Of a stretch of DNA of 64,000 bases, positions 17,318 to 26,481 are shown one piece after another. Made by a program: the position numbers and the translations under genes. Numbering within the stretch: the first letter of the stretch is position 1; every line of letters starts with the position of its first letter. The notes under the pieces are model-generated. The model was not told where the DNA came from and did no database searches. It saw nothing but the letters and a program-made list of their open reading frames with translations. The DNA comes from an uncultured Candidatus Melainabacteria bacterium (lineage in GTDB: Bacteria > Cyanobacteriota > Vampirovibrionia > Gastranaerophilales > Gastranaerophilaceae), in assembly GCA_934692625.1 (NCBI GenBank), contig CAKUUC010000013.1, positions 1 through 64,000 on the forward strand, written 5' to 3'.

Positions 17318-17767
17318 ATGAAAAATATAAAAAGAATGGCGTTATTGATTGCAGCCGGTTTGACTTTGGGTATTTCAACTCAAGCAAATGCTGAAGTAGG
17401 TTATTTGAATTACCAAAAAGTGTTAGAAACTTATCCTGCAGCAAAACAAGCAGTTAAAGAAATTGATGCTAAAACTCTTGAATTACAACAATTCATGGTA
17501 GACAAAGAAAGACAATACAAAGCTTTGGATACTCCATTGAAAAAACAAAACTTTGAAAACCAAACAGCAAGTGAATTGAAAACAAAACAAGAAGCAATTT
17601 ATAAGCTTCAAAACGATAGACAAACTCAAATTTTGAACCAAATCCAAAGCGCAGCAAGAGCTGTTATGGTTACTCAAAAACTAGATGCAGTTTTGTCTGA
17701 TGAAGTTGTTTTTGTTGGCGGTGTTGATATTACCGATTTAGTTATTCAAAAATTGAATGGACAATAA
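17318..17767 (+). CDS. skp: OmpH/Skp-family periplasmic chaperone
   Basis: 149 residues. Signal peptide MKNIKRMALLIAAGLTLGIS..ANA, then EVGYLNYQKVLETYPAAK and a Gln/Lys-rich helical tentacle region (about 45-120) typical of Skp/OmpH. AGGAGG is 6 bases from the ATG. It lies 21 bases after bamA, so the pair forms an outer-membrane-protein handling operon. A hairpin and T-run (17793-17830) follow. Confidence 0.88.
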   Translation: MKNIKRMALLIAAGLTLGISTQANAEVGYLNYQKVLETYPAAKQAVKEIDAKTLELQQFMVDKERQYKALDTPLKKQNFENQTASELKTKQEAIYKLQNDRQTQILNQIQSAARAVMVTQKLDAVLSDEVVFVGGVDITDLVIQKLNGQ

Positions 17768-17792
17768 GAAGATTTTGATTGAAAAGTAAATA

Positions 17793-17830
17793 TGGGTGAG
17801 AAAATTTCTTACCCAATTACTTTTTATTTT
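17793..17830 (+). terminator. terminator between skp and udp
   Basis: TGGGT-AGAAA pairs with TTTCT-ACCCA in an almost uninterrupted palindrome (17793-17815), followed by ATTACTTTTTATTTT. It separates the bamA-skp unit from the phosphorylase gene, although read-through is possible. Confidence 0.75.
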
Positions 17831-17846
17831 GGCAAGAAGGAGAGTT

Positions 17847-18605
17847 ATGAAATATTCAGATGATGGAACTCAGTACCACATTGGTCTAAAAGAAGGTGAC
17901 GTTGGGGAATTTGTTATTCTTCCGGGGGATCCGAAACGTTGTGAAAAAATCGCTCAATATTTTGATGAACCAAAACTTGTCGCAGATAGACGAGAATTCG
18001 TGACATATACCGGATATTTAGACGGGGTTAAAGTTAGTGTTACCTCAACCGGAATTGGTGGGCCTTCTGCTTCTATTGCGATGGAAGAATTGGTTAACGT
18101 CGGAGCAAAAACGTTTATTCGTGTTGGAACTTGTGGTGGAATGGCTATAGATGTTAAAGGGGGCGACGTCGTTGTTGCGACCGGTGCGATAAGAATGGAA
18201 GGCACAAGTAAAGAATATGCACCTATTGAATTTCCTGCGGTTGCTAATTTAGACGTAACGAATGCTCTTGTTCAAGCGGCTAAAAAACTTGATTATACTT
18301 GTCATACCGGTGTTGTTCAATGTAAAGATTCGTTTTATGGGCAGCATTCTCCGGAAACAAAACCTGTTAGTTATGAGTTGTTAAACAAATGGGAAGCGTG
18401 GAAAAGATTAGGTTGTTTAGCCTCAGAAATGGAATCTGCTGCATTGTTTATTGTTGCAAGTTATTTAGGTGTTCGTGTCGGTTCCGTGTTTTTGACTGTT
18501 GCTAACCAAGAACGTGAAAAAGCCGGATTGGAAAATCCGGTTGTCCACGATACCGAAAAAGCGATTAAGACTGCTATTGAAGCTATTAAAATACTAAAAG
18601 GATAA
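17847..18605 (+). CDS. udp: uridine phosphorylase
   Basis: PNP/UDP family 1 nucleoside phosphorylase, 252 residues from ATG 17847 (AAGGAG just upstream; a longer GTG frame from 17796 crosses the terminator and is rejected). [14 protein letters not shown] is the phosphate-binding start. VGTCGGM, the [10 protein letters not shown] ribose/base-site motif and TVANQER are present. Converts uridine and phosphate to uracil and ribose-1-phosphate. Complements tdk and deoB in this window as nucleoside salvage. Four bases separate it from the next gene. Confidence 0.9.
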   Translation: MKYSDDGTQYHIGLKEGDVGEFVILPGDPKRCEKIAQYFDEPKLVADRREFVTYTGYLDGVKVSVTSTGIGGPSASIAMEELVNVGAKTFIRVGTCGGMAIDVKGGDVVVATGAIRMEGTSKEYAPIEFPAVANLDVTNALVQAAKKLDYTCHTGVVQCKDSFYGQHSPETKPVSYELLNKWEAWKRLGCLASEMESAALFIVASYLGVRVGSVFLTVANQEREKAGLENPVVHDTEKAIKTAIEAIKILKG

Positions 18606-18609
18606 AATT

Positions 18610-20094
18610 ATGTTTAGAAAAAGTAGAATGGAATATGTAATTAAAACTTGTTCGGCAGAAGATGCTCAAGATTTGCAAAATCTTCTCAATGAAATGTCTA
18701 TGAACGGTTGGGAACTTTATAGTATGCACGATATTGAGGACGAGGAATCTGGCGGGCAATTAAACTGCATATTTATGCGTGAAGCAAAGTCCGATAGTTC
18801 TACTGAGTCTGATATAATTAATATTTCTGATTTTAAAAGTCAAATGGAAAAAATGCTTTCCCCAAAAATGACTGAATATGAAAAATGCCTTGATATTCAA
18901 TCAAAAATCAGACACCAAAAAGATACAATTAATAAAATAAAAGCAGAGATTGAAGGAGAAGCACCGGCATCAGTTTCTCGAAAGAAATTGAACGATAAAA
19001 TTTCTGCCGGAATTAAAGAGTTGGACGACTTGAAGGTTCAACTTAACAAAGCAACTTCACCTGATTTGATGTATTCAAAACTTCACGAAGAAAAATTGAC
19101 GATTTATTTGAGTGAAGAATTGTTAGGTTTGATTGATTCAGATAGAGATAATGATTGTGGGGAAGAATTGATTGCAGAAACGGTGAAATCAAGACTTCAC
19201 ATGACTGAAAAATATGGCTACGTAATTCCAAAAGTTGTATTTAAAGATGATGAAAACCTCAATCCTTGTGAATTTAGTATAAGAATTAGAGGAATGGAAG
19301 TATTTACAGCCGGTGTTGTTCCTAATTCATTGATGTTTTATGCCGATGATATTCATACCGAACATAAAATTAAAAATTCAGTTAATTCAATTGATTCAAT
19401 TACTGATAGAAAAGTTATTTGGATTGAAAAAGACAAAGCAAAAGATTTTTGGCAGCACGGAGTTACGGCTTCTGAATACATTGCCAAAGCGTTGGAATAT
19501 GTTGCTGTAAAATATGTTGATGACCTGTTGGATTACGAGGACATTGACAAATATTTGGAAGTTGTCGAAAAAGAAAACGACTTTTTGATTGAAAATATTA
19601 TTCCTGATTTACTTACTTATTCTGATATCAAGTATCTTTTGACAAGTTTAATCAAAGAAAAAGTTTCTATCAGAAATATTACTTATATTTTTGAAAAAAT
19701 TAATGATTTTGCCGAAGAAGGCAGCAAAGCAGATATTTTGAACAAAGTCAGATTATCACTTTCAAGACAAATTTGTAAGAGTTATGTGAATGATGATGGT
19801 GAATCTATCAGTGCTTTCGAATTGTCAGACAAAACATATTCTGAAATCGTTTTGAGTTGTGATGAAAGCGAAGATTCCTTGATAAAAATTGATGGTGCTT
19901 TGGCTGAAAAACTTGCAACAAAAATAATTAAAAAAGCGAAAAAATTGAATATTCATAATCCAAAATTGATTGTTCCGATGGATTATAGACAGATATTTTT
20001 CACATTGCTATCTTTGTATGTCAACAATATTACGGTTTTGGCTTGCGAAGAAATCGGTTGCCTGTATAAAATTGATAGCCTTGGCGAAGTTTAG
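18610..20094 (+). CDS. soluble FlhA cytoplasmic-domain-like protein with N-terminal DUF4177-like module
   Basis: 494 residues with no membrane segment. Residues 1-55 (YVIKTC..LLNEMSMNGWELYSM..IFMREAK) look like DUF4177. About 70-145 is charged and coiled. From about 157 to the end it follows the FlhA/type III export gate cytoplasmic domain: LLGLIDSDRD, YGYVIPKVVFKDDENLNPCEFSIRIRGMEV, then IPDLLTYSDIKYLLTSLI KEKVSIRNITYIFEKINDFA (about 328-365), and a final LIVPMDYRQ..VLACEEIG matching the family's 'VLSYNEI' end. The FlhA transmembrane half is missing and no other flagellar gene is nearby. Function unknown; export-apparatus or chaperone-docking role is inference. Confidence 0.7.
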   Translation: MFRKSRMEYVIKTCSAEDAQDLQNLLNEMSMNGWELYSMHDIEDEESGGQLNCIFMREAKSDSSTESDIINISDFKSQMEKMLSPKMTEYEKCLDIQSKIRHQKDTINKIKAEIEGEAPASVSRKKLNDKISAGIKELDDLKVQLNKATSPDLMYSKLHEEKLTIYLSEELLGLIDSDRDNDCGEELIAETVKSRLHMTEKYGYVIPKVVFKDDENLNPCEFSIRIRGMEVFTAGVVPNSLMFYADDIHTEHKIKNSVNSIDSITDRKVIWIEKDKAKDFWQHGVTASEYIAKALEYVAVKYVDDLLDYEDIDKYLEVVEKENDFLIENIIPDLLTYSDIKYLLTSLIKEKVSIRNITYIFEKINDFAEEGSKADILNKVRLSLSRQICKSYVNDDGESISAFELSDKTYSEIVLSCDESEDSLIKIDGALAEKLATKIIKKAKKLNIHNPKLIVPMDYRQIFFTLLSLYVNNITVLACEEIGCLYKIDSLGEV

Positions 20095-20110
20095 AATGAA
20101 AAATGGAAAA

Positions 20111-20833
20111 TTATATTTTCTTACCCAAAGATTTTGAAATCTTTGAGTGAATCATGTTTGCTTGATTTAGGTATTCTGTCAATTTTTCGTAATTTTGTTT
20201 TTTCTCGCCGTATGGAACATTCATATCAATCAGTTCATCAACGCTTTTGCTGATTTCTGATAGTTTGTCAAGAGAATCCGATAGAGTCACTACAGAATTA
20301 ACCTTTTTGGAAACTCTTGCCATTATTTGTCTTGAAATGAATTCTTGAACTTTATAAATTATAGGCATATTCTTTTTAAAGTGTTGGTGATTGAATTTCT
20401 TTTCGCCCAAAACTCTTCCGCCATACATTTGTTCTTTTCTCAGAGCGGAAAGTTCTTGCATTAAACGTTGTCTTTTGGCTTTCAAACCGAGTGCTTCATT
20501 TTGAGTTCCATAAGTATCAGCCATTTTTATTTTTTCGTTCAAGTCGTTTATTGTGGCTTCTTTATCTTTAATTCTGTATTCAATATTTACTTCTTCGGAA
20601 CTTTGTTCGTCAAATTTTGTATTATTTAAAATTGTAGAATCATAACCGTTTAATCTTTTTATAGGATTAGACGTTTTTGTTTGATTTTCCTGAATATTAG
20701 TAGATTTTGTTTCGAATGGATTTGTCGTGTCATTTGGCGTAAACCCATTATCGAACGGATTTACAGCAGAAAATTTGTAATGACTGCTGAAAATATTACC
20801 ATTTATTTTGTTGTTATTCCCACCATTATCCAT
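20111..20833 (-). CDS. hypothetical coiled-coil protein with Asn-rich N-terminus
   Basis: 240 residues, not recognised. The first ~70 residues are Asn/Thr/Pro-rich and disordered-looking, with YKFSAVNPFDNG and TNPFET. About 80-140 is a charged coiled coil (YRIKDKEATINDLNEKIKM, KAKRQRLMQELSALRKEQM). The C-terminal 90 residues are helical. It has no Shine-Dalgarno: on the minus strand TAAAAT (20840-20845) ends exactly 6 bases before the ATG, so it may be leaderless. It converges with the FlhA-like gene, ending 16 bases from it. Confidence 0.65.
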   Translation of the reverse strand: MDNGGNNNKINGNIFSSHYKFSAVNPFDNGFTPNDTTNPFETKSTNIQENQTKTSNPIKRLNGYDSTILNNTKFDEQSSEEVNIEYRIKDKEATINDLNEKIKMADTYGTQNEALGLKAKRQRLMQELSALRKEQMYGGRVLGEKKFNHQHFKKNMPIIYKVQEFISRQIMARVSKKVNSVVTLSDSLDKLSEISKSVDELIDMNVPYGEKKQNYEKLTEYLNQANMIHSKISKSLGKKI

Positions 20834-20895
20834 ACAAACATTTTAAACCAAGAAAAAATATTTTTTCACATTTAAAAGTATGATTTTACAAAATT

Positions 20896-22032
20896 TTATG
20901 AGATGGTATAAACTTTTTTGTAATACATAAATGAGCCAAATATTGCCAAAATGATATTTGGAAGTGTTGCGGCTAAGAAAGGAAGCATTGTTCCGGCTTC
21001 TCCCATTGATAGTGACAACGCTCTAACTAGGTAATAGAAGAATATAATCAAAATACTGAATAAAAATCCACGATTGTAACGAACTCTTGGCGGAGTTATC
21101 GCAAGTGGAACACCTAACAATACAAATACAATTGTTGTTATCGGTAATGCGATTTTGTCGTACAATTCGATTTTATATTCAATTCTTTCTTTAGGGTCAA
21201 TGTCAGAATTTTTCAGATATTTCATCAATTGGCCGAAATTCTTTTCTTTGGCAAAGTTTTTGTTCATTTTTTGTGACATGTCCATGCTGAACTTAATCAA
21301 AGAATCATCAAATAATGATGTATTTAGTACATTGCCATTGTTTGCAACCGTGTAGGCTGCGGCTTTTTTCAGAACCCAACCTTTAGATGTTGTTTTACCT
21401 TCTTTTGCTTGAACAACTCTTATTGTTCCAGGGTCTGAGTTATCTAAAACAGTTACGTTATATAAAATTCCTTTTTTGCAAGAACCAACATAGAACAATC
21501 TTTTCAAAACACCGCCATCGCCGATATCTTTGAATACAAAGTTTTCTTTTCCTTCCGGCACGTGTTGTTGTTCAATCGCCCAAAGTGCAAGTTTTGTTGA
21601 TTGTTGGGTCATTATCGGAACAACTTTTTCATTAATGAAGAAGCTTGAAAATGCCATAACCAAAGCGAATATGAAAATTGATTTTGCAATTCTGTTCAAA
21701 CTGATTCCACAAGCACGCATAACTGTTATTTCAGATGATAGACTCAACTTGTTCAGAGTCATAACTGTTGATAATAAAACGCCCATTGGAATTGTCATAA
21801 CTACAACAGACGGAAGATTTAAAAGTACCATCAAAAAAGCGATTTTGAACGGTATTCCGAATTTTGCAATTTGTTTAATCAATGTGATAAATGTGTCTGA
21901 TGCAAAAATAATTGTAGTAAAAACAAATACACCCATAATAAACATTTCGATAACTTGTTTCAAAATGTATTTATCTAATATACTAATTTTAGCAAATTTC
22001 TCTTTTATCTTCGCAACAATATTCTTTATCAT
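20896..22032 (-). CDS. LptF/LptG-family lipopolysaccharide export permease
   Basis: 378 residues with the YjgP/YjgQ architecture. Three N-terminal membrane helices (ILDKYILKQVIEMFIMGVF, IAFLMVLLNLPSVVVMTIPMGVLLSTV, SIFIFALVMAFSSFF) are followed by a periplasmic beta-jellyroll middle section and three C-terminal helices beginning ALPITTIVFVLLGVPLAITPPRV. Works with LptB2 to lift LPS or a related outer-membrane lipid off the inner membrane. A single gene is seen here; cyanobacterial-lineage genomes often carry one permease. Cannot say F or G from sequence alone. Confidence 0.9.
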   Translation of the reverse strand: MIKNIVAKIKEKFAKISILDKYILKQVIEMFIMGVFVFTTIIFASDTFITLIKQIAKFGIPFKIAFLMVLLNLPSVVVMTIPMGVLLSTVMTLNKLSLSSEITVMRACGISLNRIAKSIFIFALVMAFSSFFINEKVVPIMTQQSTKLALWAIEQQHVPEGKENFVFKDIGDGGVLKRLFYVGSCKKGILYNVTVLDNSDPGTIRVVQAKEGKTTSKGWVLKKAAAYTVANNGNVLNTSLFDDSLIKFSMDMSQKMNKNFAKEKNFGQLMKYLKNSDIDPKERIEYKIELYDKIALPITTIVFVLLGVPLAITPPRVRYNRGFLFSILIIFFYYLVRALSLSMGEAGTMLPFLAATLPNIILAIFGSFMYYKKVYTIS

Positions 22033-22071
22033 AAATTGATTTTACGCTAAAAAAAAACTTTTATCAAACAT

Positions 22072-22704
22072 CTAATTTGCTTCTTTTAATATAATAATTG
22101 TTTTTTTTATTTCGTCTTTGAGGTAGCCGAGTTGCTCGGTCAGACTGTCCGGATTGTACAAGTAGCCGGCACCGCCATAAGCCATATAAGGATTGTATTT
22201 TGCTGCTTCTGTACGCAAAAGTGCAATAGATTTTGTATGCATACTCAAGTCCAGTAATTTTTTGTAAGACAAAAAGTAACTTTCCGGTTTGTTTGCATAT
22301 TTATCTTTGAAATAGTCTGCGCTTTTTGTAAAATAGTATGCTTTTGCATTAAAAACTTGAGTATTAGCGCCATCATCAATCATATCGTATAAAGATTCAA
22401 GCATTGGGATAAATTCGTTTAGATCGTTGACATATTTTGAAGTTTTGTCAGTTTTAAGAATAATATTTACAAATGCAGGATTGTCACGCGGAACGGGTTT
22501 TAACTCATTTGCTGAATTAAAATCTTTTGTCGGTTTAAAATCGGGGTTAATTTTTTTCGGCTGTTCTTTTTCATAGGTTTTGTTTAAATCTGGTAAAGTA
22601 CCGACATAACCTTTAGTATTGTCAGGAGCAGTTTTGGCAGAGGCTGTTCCTGATGAAATACCAAGTAAAATTACCAATATTAAACCTAGAAAATACTTTT
22701 TCAT
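22072..22704 (-). CDS. secreted hypothetical protein
   Basis: 210 residues with a clear signal peptide (MKKYFLGLILVILLGISSGTASA). The mature part starts with a Pro/Lys-rich linker, then a helical domain containing DLNEFIPMLESLYDMIDDG, NAKAYYFTKSADYFKDKY and YMAYGGAGYLYNPDSLTEQLGYL. No family recognised. TATAAT (22711-22716) lies exactly 6 bases before the ATG with no Shine-Dalgarno, suggesting a leaderless transcript. Lies 39 bases upstream of the LptF/G gene and may be cotranscribed with it. Confidence 0.7.
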   Translation of the reverse strand: MKKYFLGLILVILLGISSGTASAKTAPDNTKGYVGTLPDLNKTYEKEQPKKINPDFKPTKDFNSANELKPVPRDNPAFVNIILKTDKTSKYVNDLNEFIPMLESLYDMIDDGANTQVFNAKAYYFTKSADYFKDKYANKPESYFLSYKKLLDLSMHTKSIALLRTEAAKYNPYMAYGGAGYLYNPDSLTEQLGYLKDEIKKTIIILKEAN

Positions 22705-22763
22705 ACCACAATTATAATGTTTTATTTAGAAAAATCATCATTTATTTACTTTAGATTTTAACC

Positions 22764-23321
22764 TTACTTTTGTGGTTGGGGGTTGCCGAATTGGCGCATA
22801 CGAGGGTTTGATTTGTAGTAATCTTTTTGATGTGATACGGCCTTAAAGTCTTTTCTTTCAAGTTTTGCAATCATTGAATATTTCGAACGTTGTTCTCTTG
22901 TTAATGATTTTTTGAATTCTTTATCTTCGCATTTGACAAGGTTATCAATATCGTTTTTTAAATTTTTAACAACTTTTTTCTGCTGGCTGATTGTAGAACC
23001 GTCTGCATTAGCGATTTTCAACGCTTTTAGCGTATAACTTTCTTTTATCAATTCGTTGAATTTTTCTTCAAAAATTGGGGAATTTTCTTTTACAATCGCT
23101 TCTCTTGCTGCAATTTGTTCGTCTGATAAATCCAAGGCGTTATAAACAACCGCTCTTTTTGCGTGCAAGTTGTTGATGTGTTGTTTGTAGCGAAAAGCAT
23201 CTTGAGGCGCTTCTATTTCTGATTTAGTGCAACATGAAGCTTGAATTTCAATTGCTTGAACTGAAATCGTGCTAAATAATACCAAAACACTTATCAATAA
23301 TAATTTATTAAAAAGTTTCAT
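22764..23321 (-). CDS. Spy/CpxP-like periplasmic protein
   Basis: 185 residues. Signal peptide (MKLFNKLLLISVLVLFSTISVQA) and a helical mature protein with ALDLSDEQIAAREAIVKEN and SLTREQRSKYSMI, the second resembling the LTxxQ motif of the Spy/CpxP/Zra family. Such proteins act as ATP-independent periplasmic chaperones or metal/stress sensors. SCC near residue 30 could bind metal or form a disulphide. AGAGAGG precedes the ATG. The assignment rests on motif spacing and length, so moderate. Confidence 0.6.
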   Translation of the reverse strand: MKLFNKLLLISVLVLFSTISVQAIEIQASCCTKSEIEAPQDAFRYKQHINNLHAKRAVVYNALDLSDEQIAAREAIVKENSPIFEEKFNELIKESYTLKALKIANADGSTISQQKKVVKNLKNDIDNLVKCEDKEFKKSLTREQRSKYSMIAKLERKDFKAVSHQKDYYKSNPRMRQFGNPQPQK

Positions 23322-23400
23322 CAGACAAACCTCTCTTTTTGTAATAATTATACTATCATAAAAATTCCAAATACTTAATATTTGTAGTAAAATCGGTAAT

Positions 23401-23769
23401 ATGGAAGAAATTAATTTAAGAAATTATGCCTACTTAGGCGATGCGGTTTGGGAATTGTATATCAGAGAAAAGACAATCAAACTGACAAATAATGCCCAAA
23501 AGTTGCACAAAATGACAACTGACAAAGTTCGAACTCAGTTTCAGTGCGATATGTTGCATTATCTGACCCAAAGTTTGACAGAAGATGAATTGGAACTCGC
23601 AAGACGTGCCAGAAATCTTCCTATTCCTATCGGCAGAAAAAATATTCAAGCGGAATATCGCCAAGCGACAGCATTTGAGGCGCTTATCGGTTGGTGGCAT
23701 AACCATGATAAAAATAGATTAAATGAAATAATAACATTAATTGAAAATTCTGAAATGTTTGATATATAA
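23401..23769 (+). CDS. mrnC: mini-ribonuclease III
   Basis: 122 residues, an RNase III catalytic domain without the dsRNA-binding domain. YLGDAVWELYIRE (about 8-20) is the signature with catalytic acidic residue. AQKLHKMTTDKVRTQFQ, ARRARNLPIP and YRQATAFEALIGWWH complete the family pattern. Matures 23S rRNA ends in other bacteria. No Shine-Dalgarno: TAAAAT (23388-23393) ends 7 bases before the ATG, suggesting leaderless initiation. Divergent from the Spy-like gene. Confidence 0.92.
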   Translation: MEEINLRNYAYLGDAVWELYIREKTIKLTNNAQKLHKMTTDKVRTQFQCDMLHYLTQSLTEDELELARRARNLPIPIGRKNIQAEYRQATAFEALIGWWHNHDKNRLNEIITLIENSEMFDI

Positions 23770-23866
23770 CATTTTGTGCCTAGAAAATTTGGAAAACTAA
23801 AATCTTGCTATCGAGGTTTGTTTGTCTTACAATTTCTAATGAGAATTAGGATTTTAAGGAGAAAAT

Positions 23867-25330
23867 ATGAACGATTTGTTGAAAAAATCCGCAGCAGAAC
23901 AAAGCAAAGCGTTGAGAAACAAAGAAGTTTCAGCAGTTGAGCTTACTAATGCGGCATTTGACAGGATAAATGCTTTGGAAGATAAGTTGGGCGCTTTTAA
24001 TTCATTGACAAAAGATACCGCTATCGAAACAGCAAAAAAAGTTGACGAAAAAATTGCTAAGGGTGAAGAATTGCCGCTACTTGCCGGTATTCCTTTGGCA
24101 TTGAAAGATAATATGAATTTGGTTGGCTCTCGCACAACTGCTTCATCTAAAATTTTGGAAAACTTTGTTTCTCCATACAATGCAACAGTTACAGAAAAAT
24201 TATTAAATAATTTGGTTCCTATTGTTGGTAAAGCAAACTTGGACGAATTCGCAATGGGTTCATCAAACGAAAATTCAGCATTTAATAAAGTTCACAATCC
24301 TTGGGATTTGAACAAAGTTCCTGGGGGTTCATCAGGCGGTTCTGCAGCAAGTGTAGCGTCTTGTGAAGCAACTTTGGCATTGGGTTCTGATACAGGTGGT
24401 TCAATTCGTTTGCCTGCAAGCTTTTGCGGTATCGTTGGTATGAAACCTACTTACGGTAGAGTTTCTCGTTACGGTTTGATTGCGTTTGCTTCATCTTTAG
24501 ATCAAATTGGACCGTTTGCAAGAACAGTTGAAGATGCTGCTAATTTATTAGAAGTTATTTCTGGGCATGACCCTAAAGATTCAACCTCTTTGGATTTACC
24601 GGTTGAACACTATTCACAAAACTTGAATGGTGATATCAGAGGTAAAAAAGTTGGTGTTATTAAAGAACTTATGAGCGAAGGTTTGGAACCTGAAGTTCAA
24701 GCAGCATTGCAACAAGCTATTGAAACTTACAAAAATATGGGTTGTGAAATTGTTGAAATTTCATTGAAAAAATTGAAATATTCAATCGGTATTTACTACA
24801 TTTTGGCAACTGCAGAATGTTCATCAAATTTGGCAAGATTTGACGGTGTTAGATACGGTTACAGAACTCCAAATCCTAAAAACTTGATGGAATTATACAC
24901 AAAATCAAGAGCAGAAGGTTTTGGTTCTGAAGTTAAACGTCGTATAATGCTTGGTACTTATGCATTATCATCAGGTTATTACGATGCTTATTATAAAAAG
25001 GCTCAACAAATGAGAGCATTGGTTACTGAAGAATTTAATGAAGCATTCAAGCAAGTTGATGTGTTGATTTCTCCAACTTGCCCTAATACAGCATTTGAAT
25101 TGGGTGCTAAAACTTCTGACCCATTGGCAATGTATTTGACAGATATTGCAACAATCAGTTGTAACTTGGCAGGACTTCCTGGTATCAGTGTTCCTGCAGG
25201 TTTTGATAAATCAGGCATGCCAATTGGTTTGCAAATTCTTGCTCCACAATTGCAAGAATCAAGATTGTTGAACTTTGCTTACAAGTTTGAACAAGCAAAT
25301 GATTTTTATAAAAAGTTAGCAAACATTTAG
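23867..25330 (+). CDS. gatA: Asp-tRNA(Asn)/Glu-tRNA(Gln) amidotransferase subunit A
   Basis: 487 residues, amidase-signature family. The Ser-cisSer-Lys triad region is visible: LALKDN (Lys near 80), PGGSSGGSAASVAS (cis-Ser near 155) and GSDTGGSIRLPASFCG (nucleophile Ser near 179). It releases ammonia from glutamine for transamidation of mischarged tRNAs together with GatB and GatC, which are not in this window. AAGGAG precedes the ATG. A terminator follows. Confidence 0.97.
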   Translation: MNDLLKKSAAEQSKALRNKEVSAVELTNAAFDRINALEDKLGAFNSLTKDTAIETAKKVDEKIAKGEELPLLAGIPLALKDNMNLVGSRTTASSKILENFVSPYNATVTEKLLNNLVPIVGKANLDEFAMGSSNENSAFNKVHNPWDLNKVPGGSSGGSAASVASCEATLALGSDTGGSIRLPASFCGIVGMKPTYGRVSRYGLIAFASSLDQIGPFARTVEDAANLLEVISGHDPKDSTSLDLPVEHYSQNLNGDIRGKKVGVIKELMSEGLEPEVQAALQQAIETYKNMGCEIVEISLKKLKYSIGIYYILATAECSSNLARFDGVRYGYRTPNPKNLMELYTKSRAEGFGSEVKRRIMLGTYALSSGYYDAYYKKAQQMRALVTEEFNEAFKQVDVLISPTCPNTAFELGAKTSDPLAMYLTDIATISCNLAGLPGISVPAGFDKSGMPIGLQILAPQLQESRLLNFAYKFEQANDFYKKLANI

Positions 25331-25353
25331 TTTGTGAAAATTCTCGTGTTAAT

Positions 25354-25387
25354 GGCGGTATTGGTGTTATTCAGTACCGCCTTTTTA
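25354..25387 (+). terminator. terminator after gatA
   Basis: GGCGGTA (25354-25360) pairs with TACCGCC (25375-25381) and is followed by TTTTT. Confidence 0.88.
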
Positions 25388-25407
25388 TGCACACAAAAAA
25401 ATAACAA

Positions 25408-25432
25408 AAAATATTTTTACGAGTTTTGTATA
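25408..25432 (+). promoter_or_regulatory. shared promoter-like motif upstream of 25462
   Basis: TTTTTACGAGTTTTGTATAAG resembles the sequence TTTTTTACGAGTTTTAAAT just before the gene at 26706. The common core TTTTTACGAGTTTT sits a few bases upstream of a -10-like hexamer in both cases, suggesting one regulator or sigma factor for these two genes. Confidence 0.4.
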
Positions 25433-25461
25433 AGATGTGAAACTAAAAAAGGAGAATAATA

Positions 25462-26043
25462 ATGCAAATTTCATCAAATTATAATAACCCACAACGTTCA
25501 AATCAAACGTTTACATCACGCTTTGTCCGTTCAAGACTTTTGCGTAGTACTTTTCGCACACCTGTTGGAAAAACTAATGTTCAAGAAATAAGACAGTACG
25601 CCAATGCTGTTGAAGGTTTGCTTAAAGACGGCAAAGAAGATGTGATTAACTTGGTAGAAAAGAATAAGTATATAAGGTTAGATGTTAATAATAAAGAATA
25701 TTCAAAAATAGAAAATAATCTTAGAAAAAATCCGGCATTGGCATTTTCACAAATTAGAAATTCAATTATTGATTTTGCTGAAAAAGAAAGAGGAATTAAA
25801 AGAGTTTTCGGATATGACAATTTGTCTGAAAAGGAAATTGGTTTTGTGAAAGATTTGAATGCTTCTCAACGAATAAGTAAGTTAGACCCTGAAGATGAAA
25901 AACAAGCAGGTATGATTGAAAAAATCAAAGAAGAATTTAAAGATAGATTTTTCTGGGGAACTGCTGATAGGTTGGATGATTTAAACAGAGAAATCGGTAG
26001 ACCGCAAAAAACACAAACTATTGGTAAAAATACTAAAAGTTAG
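25462..26043 (+). CDS. hypothetical protein with N-terminal Phe motif
   Basis: 193 residues, not recognised. N-terminus MQISSNYNNPQRSNQTFTSRF is Asn/Gln/Ser-rich. The remainder is charged and helical (QYANAVEGLLKDG, NLRKNPALAFSQIRNSIIDFAEKERGIKRVFG, EEFKDRFFWGTADRLDDLNREIG). No signal peptide or membrane helix. AAGGAG precedes the ATG. It shares the TTTTTACGAGTTTT upstream element with the gene at 26706. Confidence 0.6.
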   Translation: MQISSNYNNPQRSNQTFTSRFVRSRLLRSTFRTPVGKTNVQEIRQYANAVEGLLKDGKEDVINLVEKNKYIRLDVNNKEYSKIENNLRKNPALAFSQIRNSIIDFAEKERGIKRVFGYDNLSEKEIGFVKDLNASQRISKLDPEDEKQAGMIEKIKEEFKDRFFWGTADRLDDLNREIGRPQKTQTIGKNTKS

Positions 26044-26068
26044 TTGAAGATTTTTTATTAAAATAAAT

Positions 26069-26100
26069 TAAAAGGTGGCAGATTATATGCCACCTTTTTA
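26069..26100. terminator. bidirectional terminator between convergent genes
   Basis: AAAGGTGGCA and TGCCACCTTT pair around GATTATA, with A-residues before and T-residues after. It serves the plus-strand gene ending at 26043 and the minus-strand gene ending at 26122. Confidence 0.9.
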
Positions 26101-26121
26101 ATTATTTGTGTTTCTGTTTAT

Positions 26122-26481
26122 TTATTTTTGCAAATATTGCATTAAATCAGCATTTTGTGTGATTAGTTCAGTTGTCCAAGTCATAAAGCATTTTTGTGCA
26201 ATTTCTTCTCTTTTATTCATCATTTCGTTTTCGTTATATTTTGTGACACAGCCCCAAGTTGAATCTTCCAATTTTGTTCGGTCAATTCTTGAAGTCAATT
26301 TTGAAATGTAATTTTGAACATTTGCTTGCGGATAGCCTTGTTTTACTAAACTGTCTTGCATTGATGCCATCATACCTTGTACTAAAGTGTCGTAGAAGGC
26401 TTGTTTTGCTTCCGGACTGTAAGTTGTTGCTGCGAACGCTGTTCCTGTGCATAGTAGCAAAATTGCTAATAATTTTTTCAT
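26122..26481 (-). CDS. small secreted hypothetical protein
   Basis: 119 residues from ATG 26481, chosen because AAAGGAG lies 5 bases upstream; an in-frame ATG 8 codons earlier has no such site. Signal peptide MKKLLAILLLCTGTAFA. The mature part is helical with YDTLVQGMMASMQDSLVKQGYPQ, a Cys in WGCVTKY and another in QKCFMTW that could form a disulphide. Family not recognised. Short secreted proteins of this type are common around envelope genes in this window. Confidence 0.7.
   Translation of the reverse strand: MKKLLAILLLCTGTAFAATTYSPEAKQAFYDTLVQGMMASMQDSLVKQGYPQANVQNYISKLTSRIDRTKLEDSTWGCVTKYNENEMMNKREEIAQKCFMTWTTELITQNADLMQYLQK

Noticed and set aside
17796..17846. GTG start giving uridine phosphorylase 17 extra residues
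   Set aside because: The extension lies in the terminator hairpin after skp, and the family N-terminus aligns with ATG 17847.
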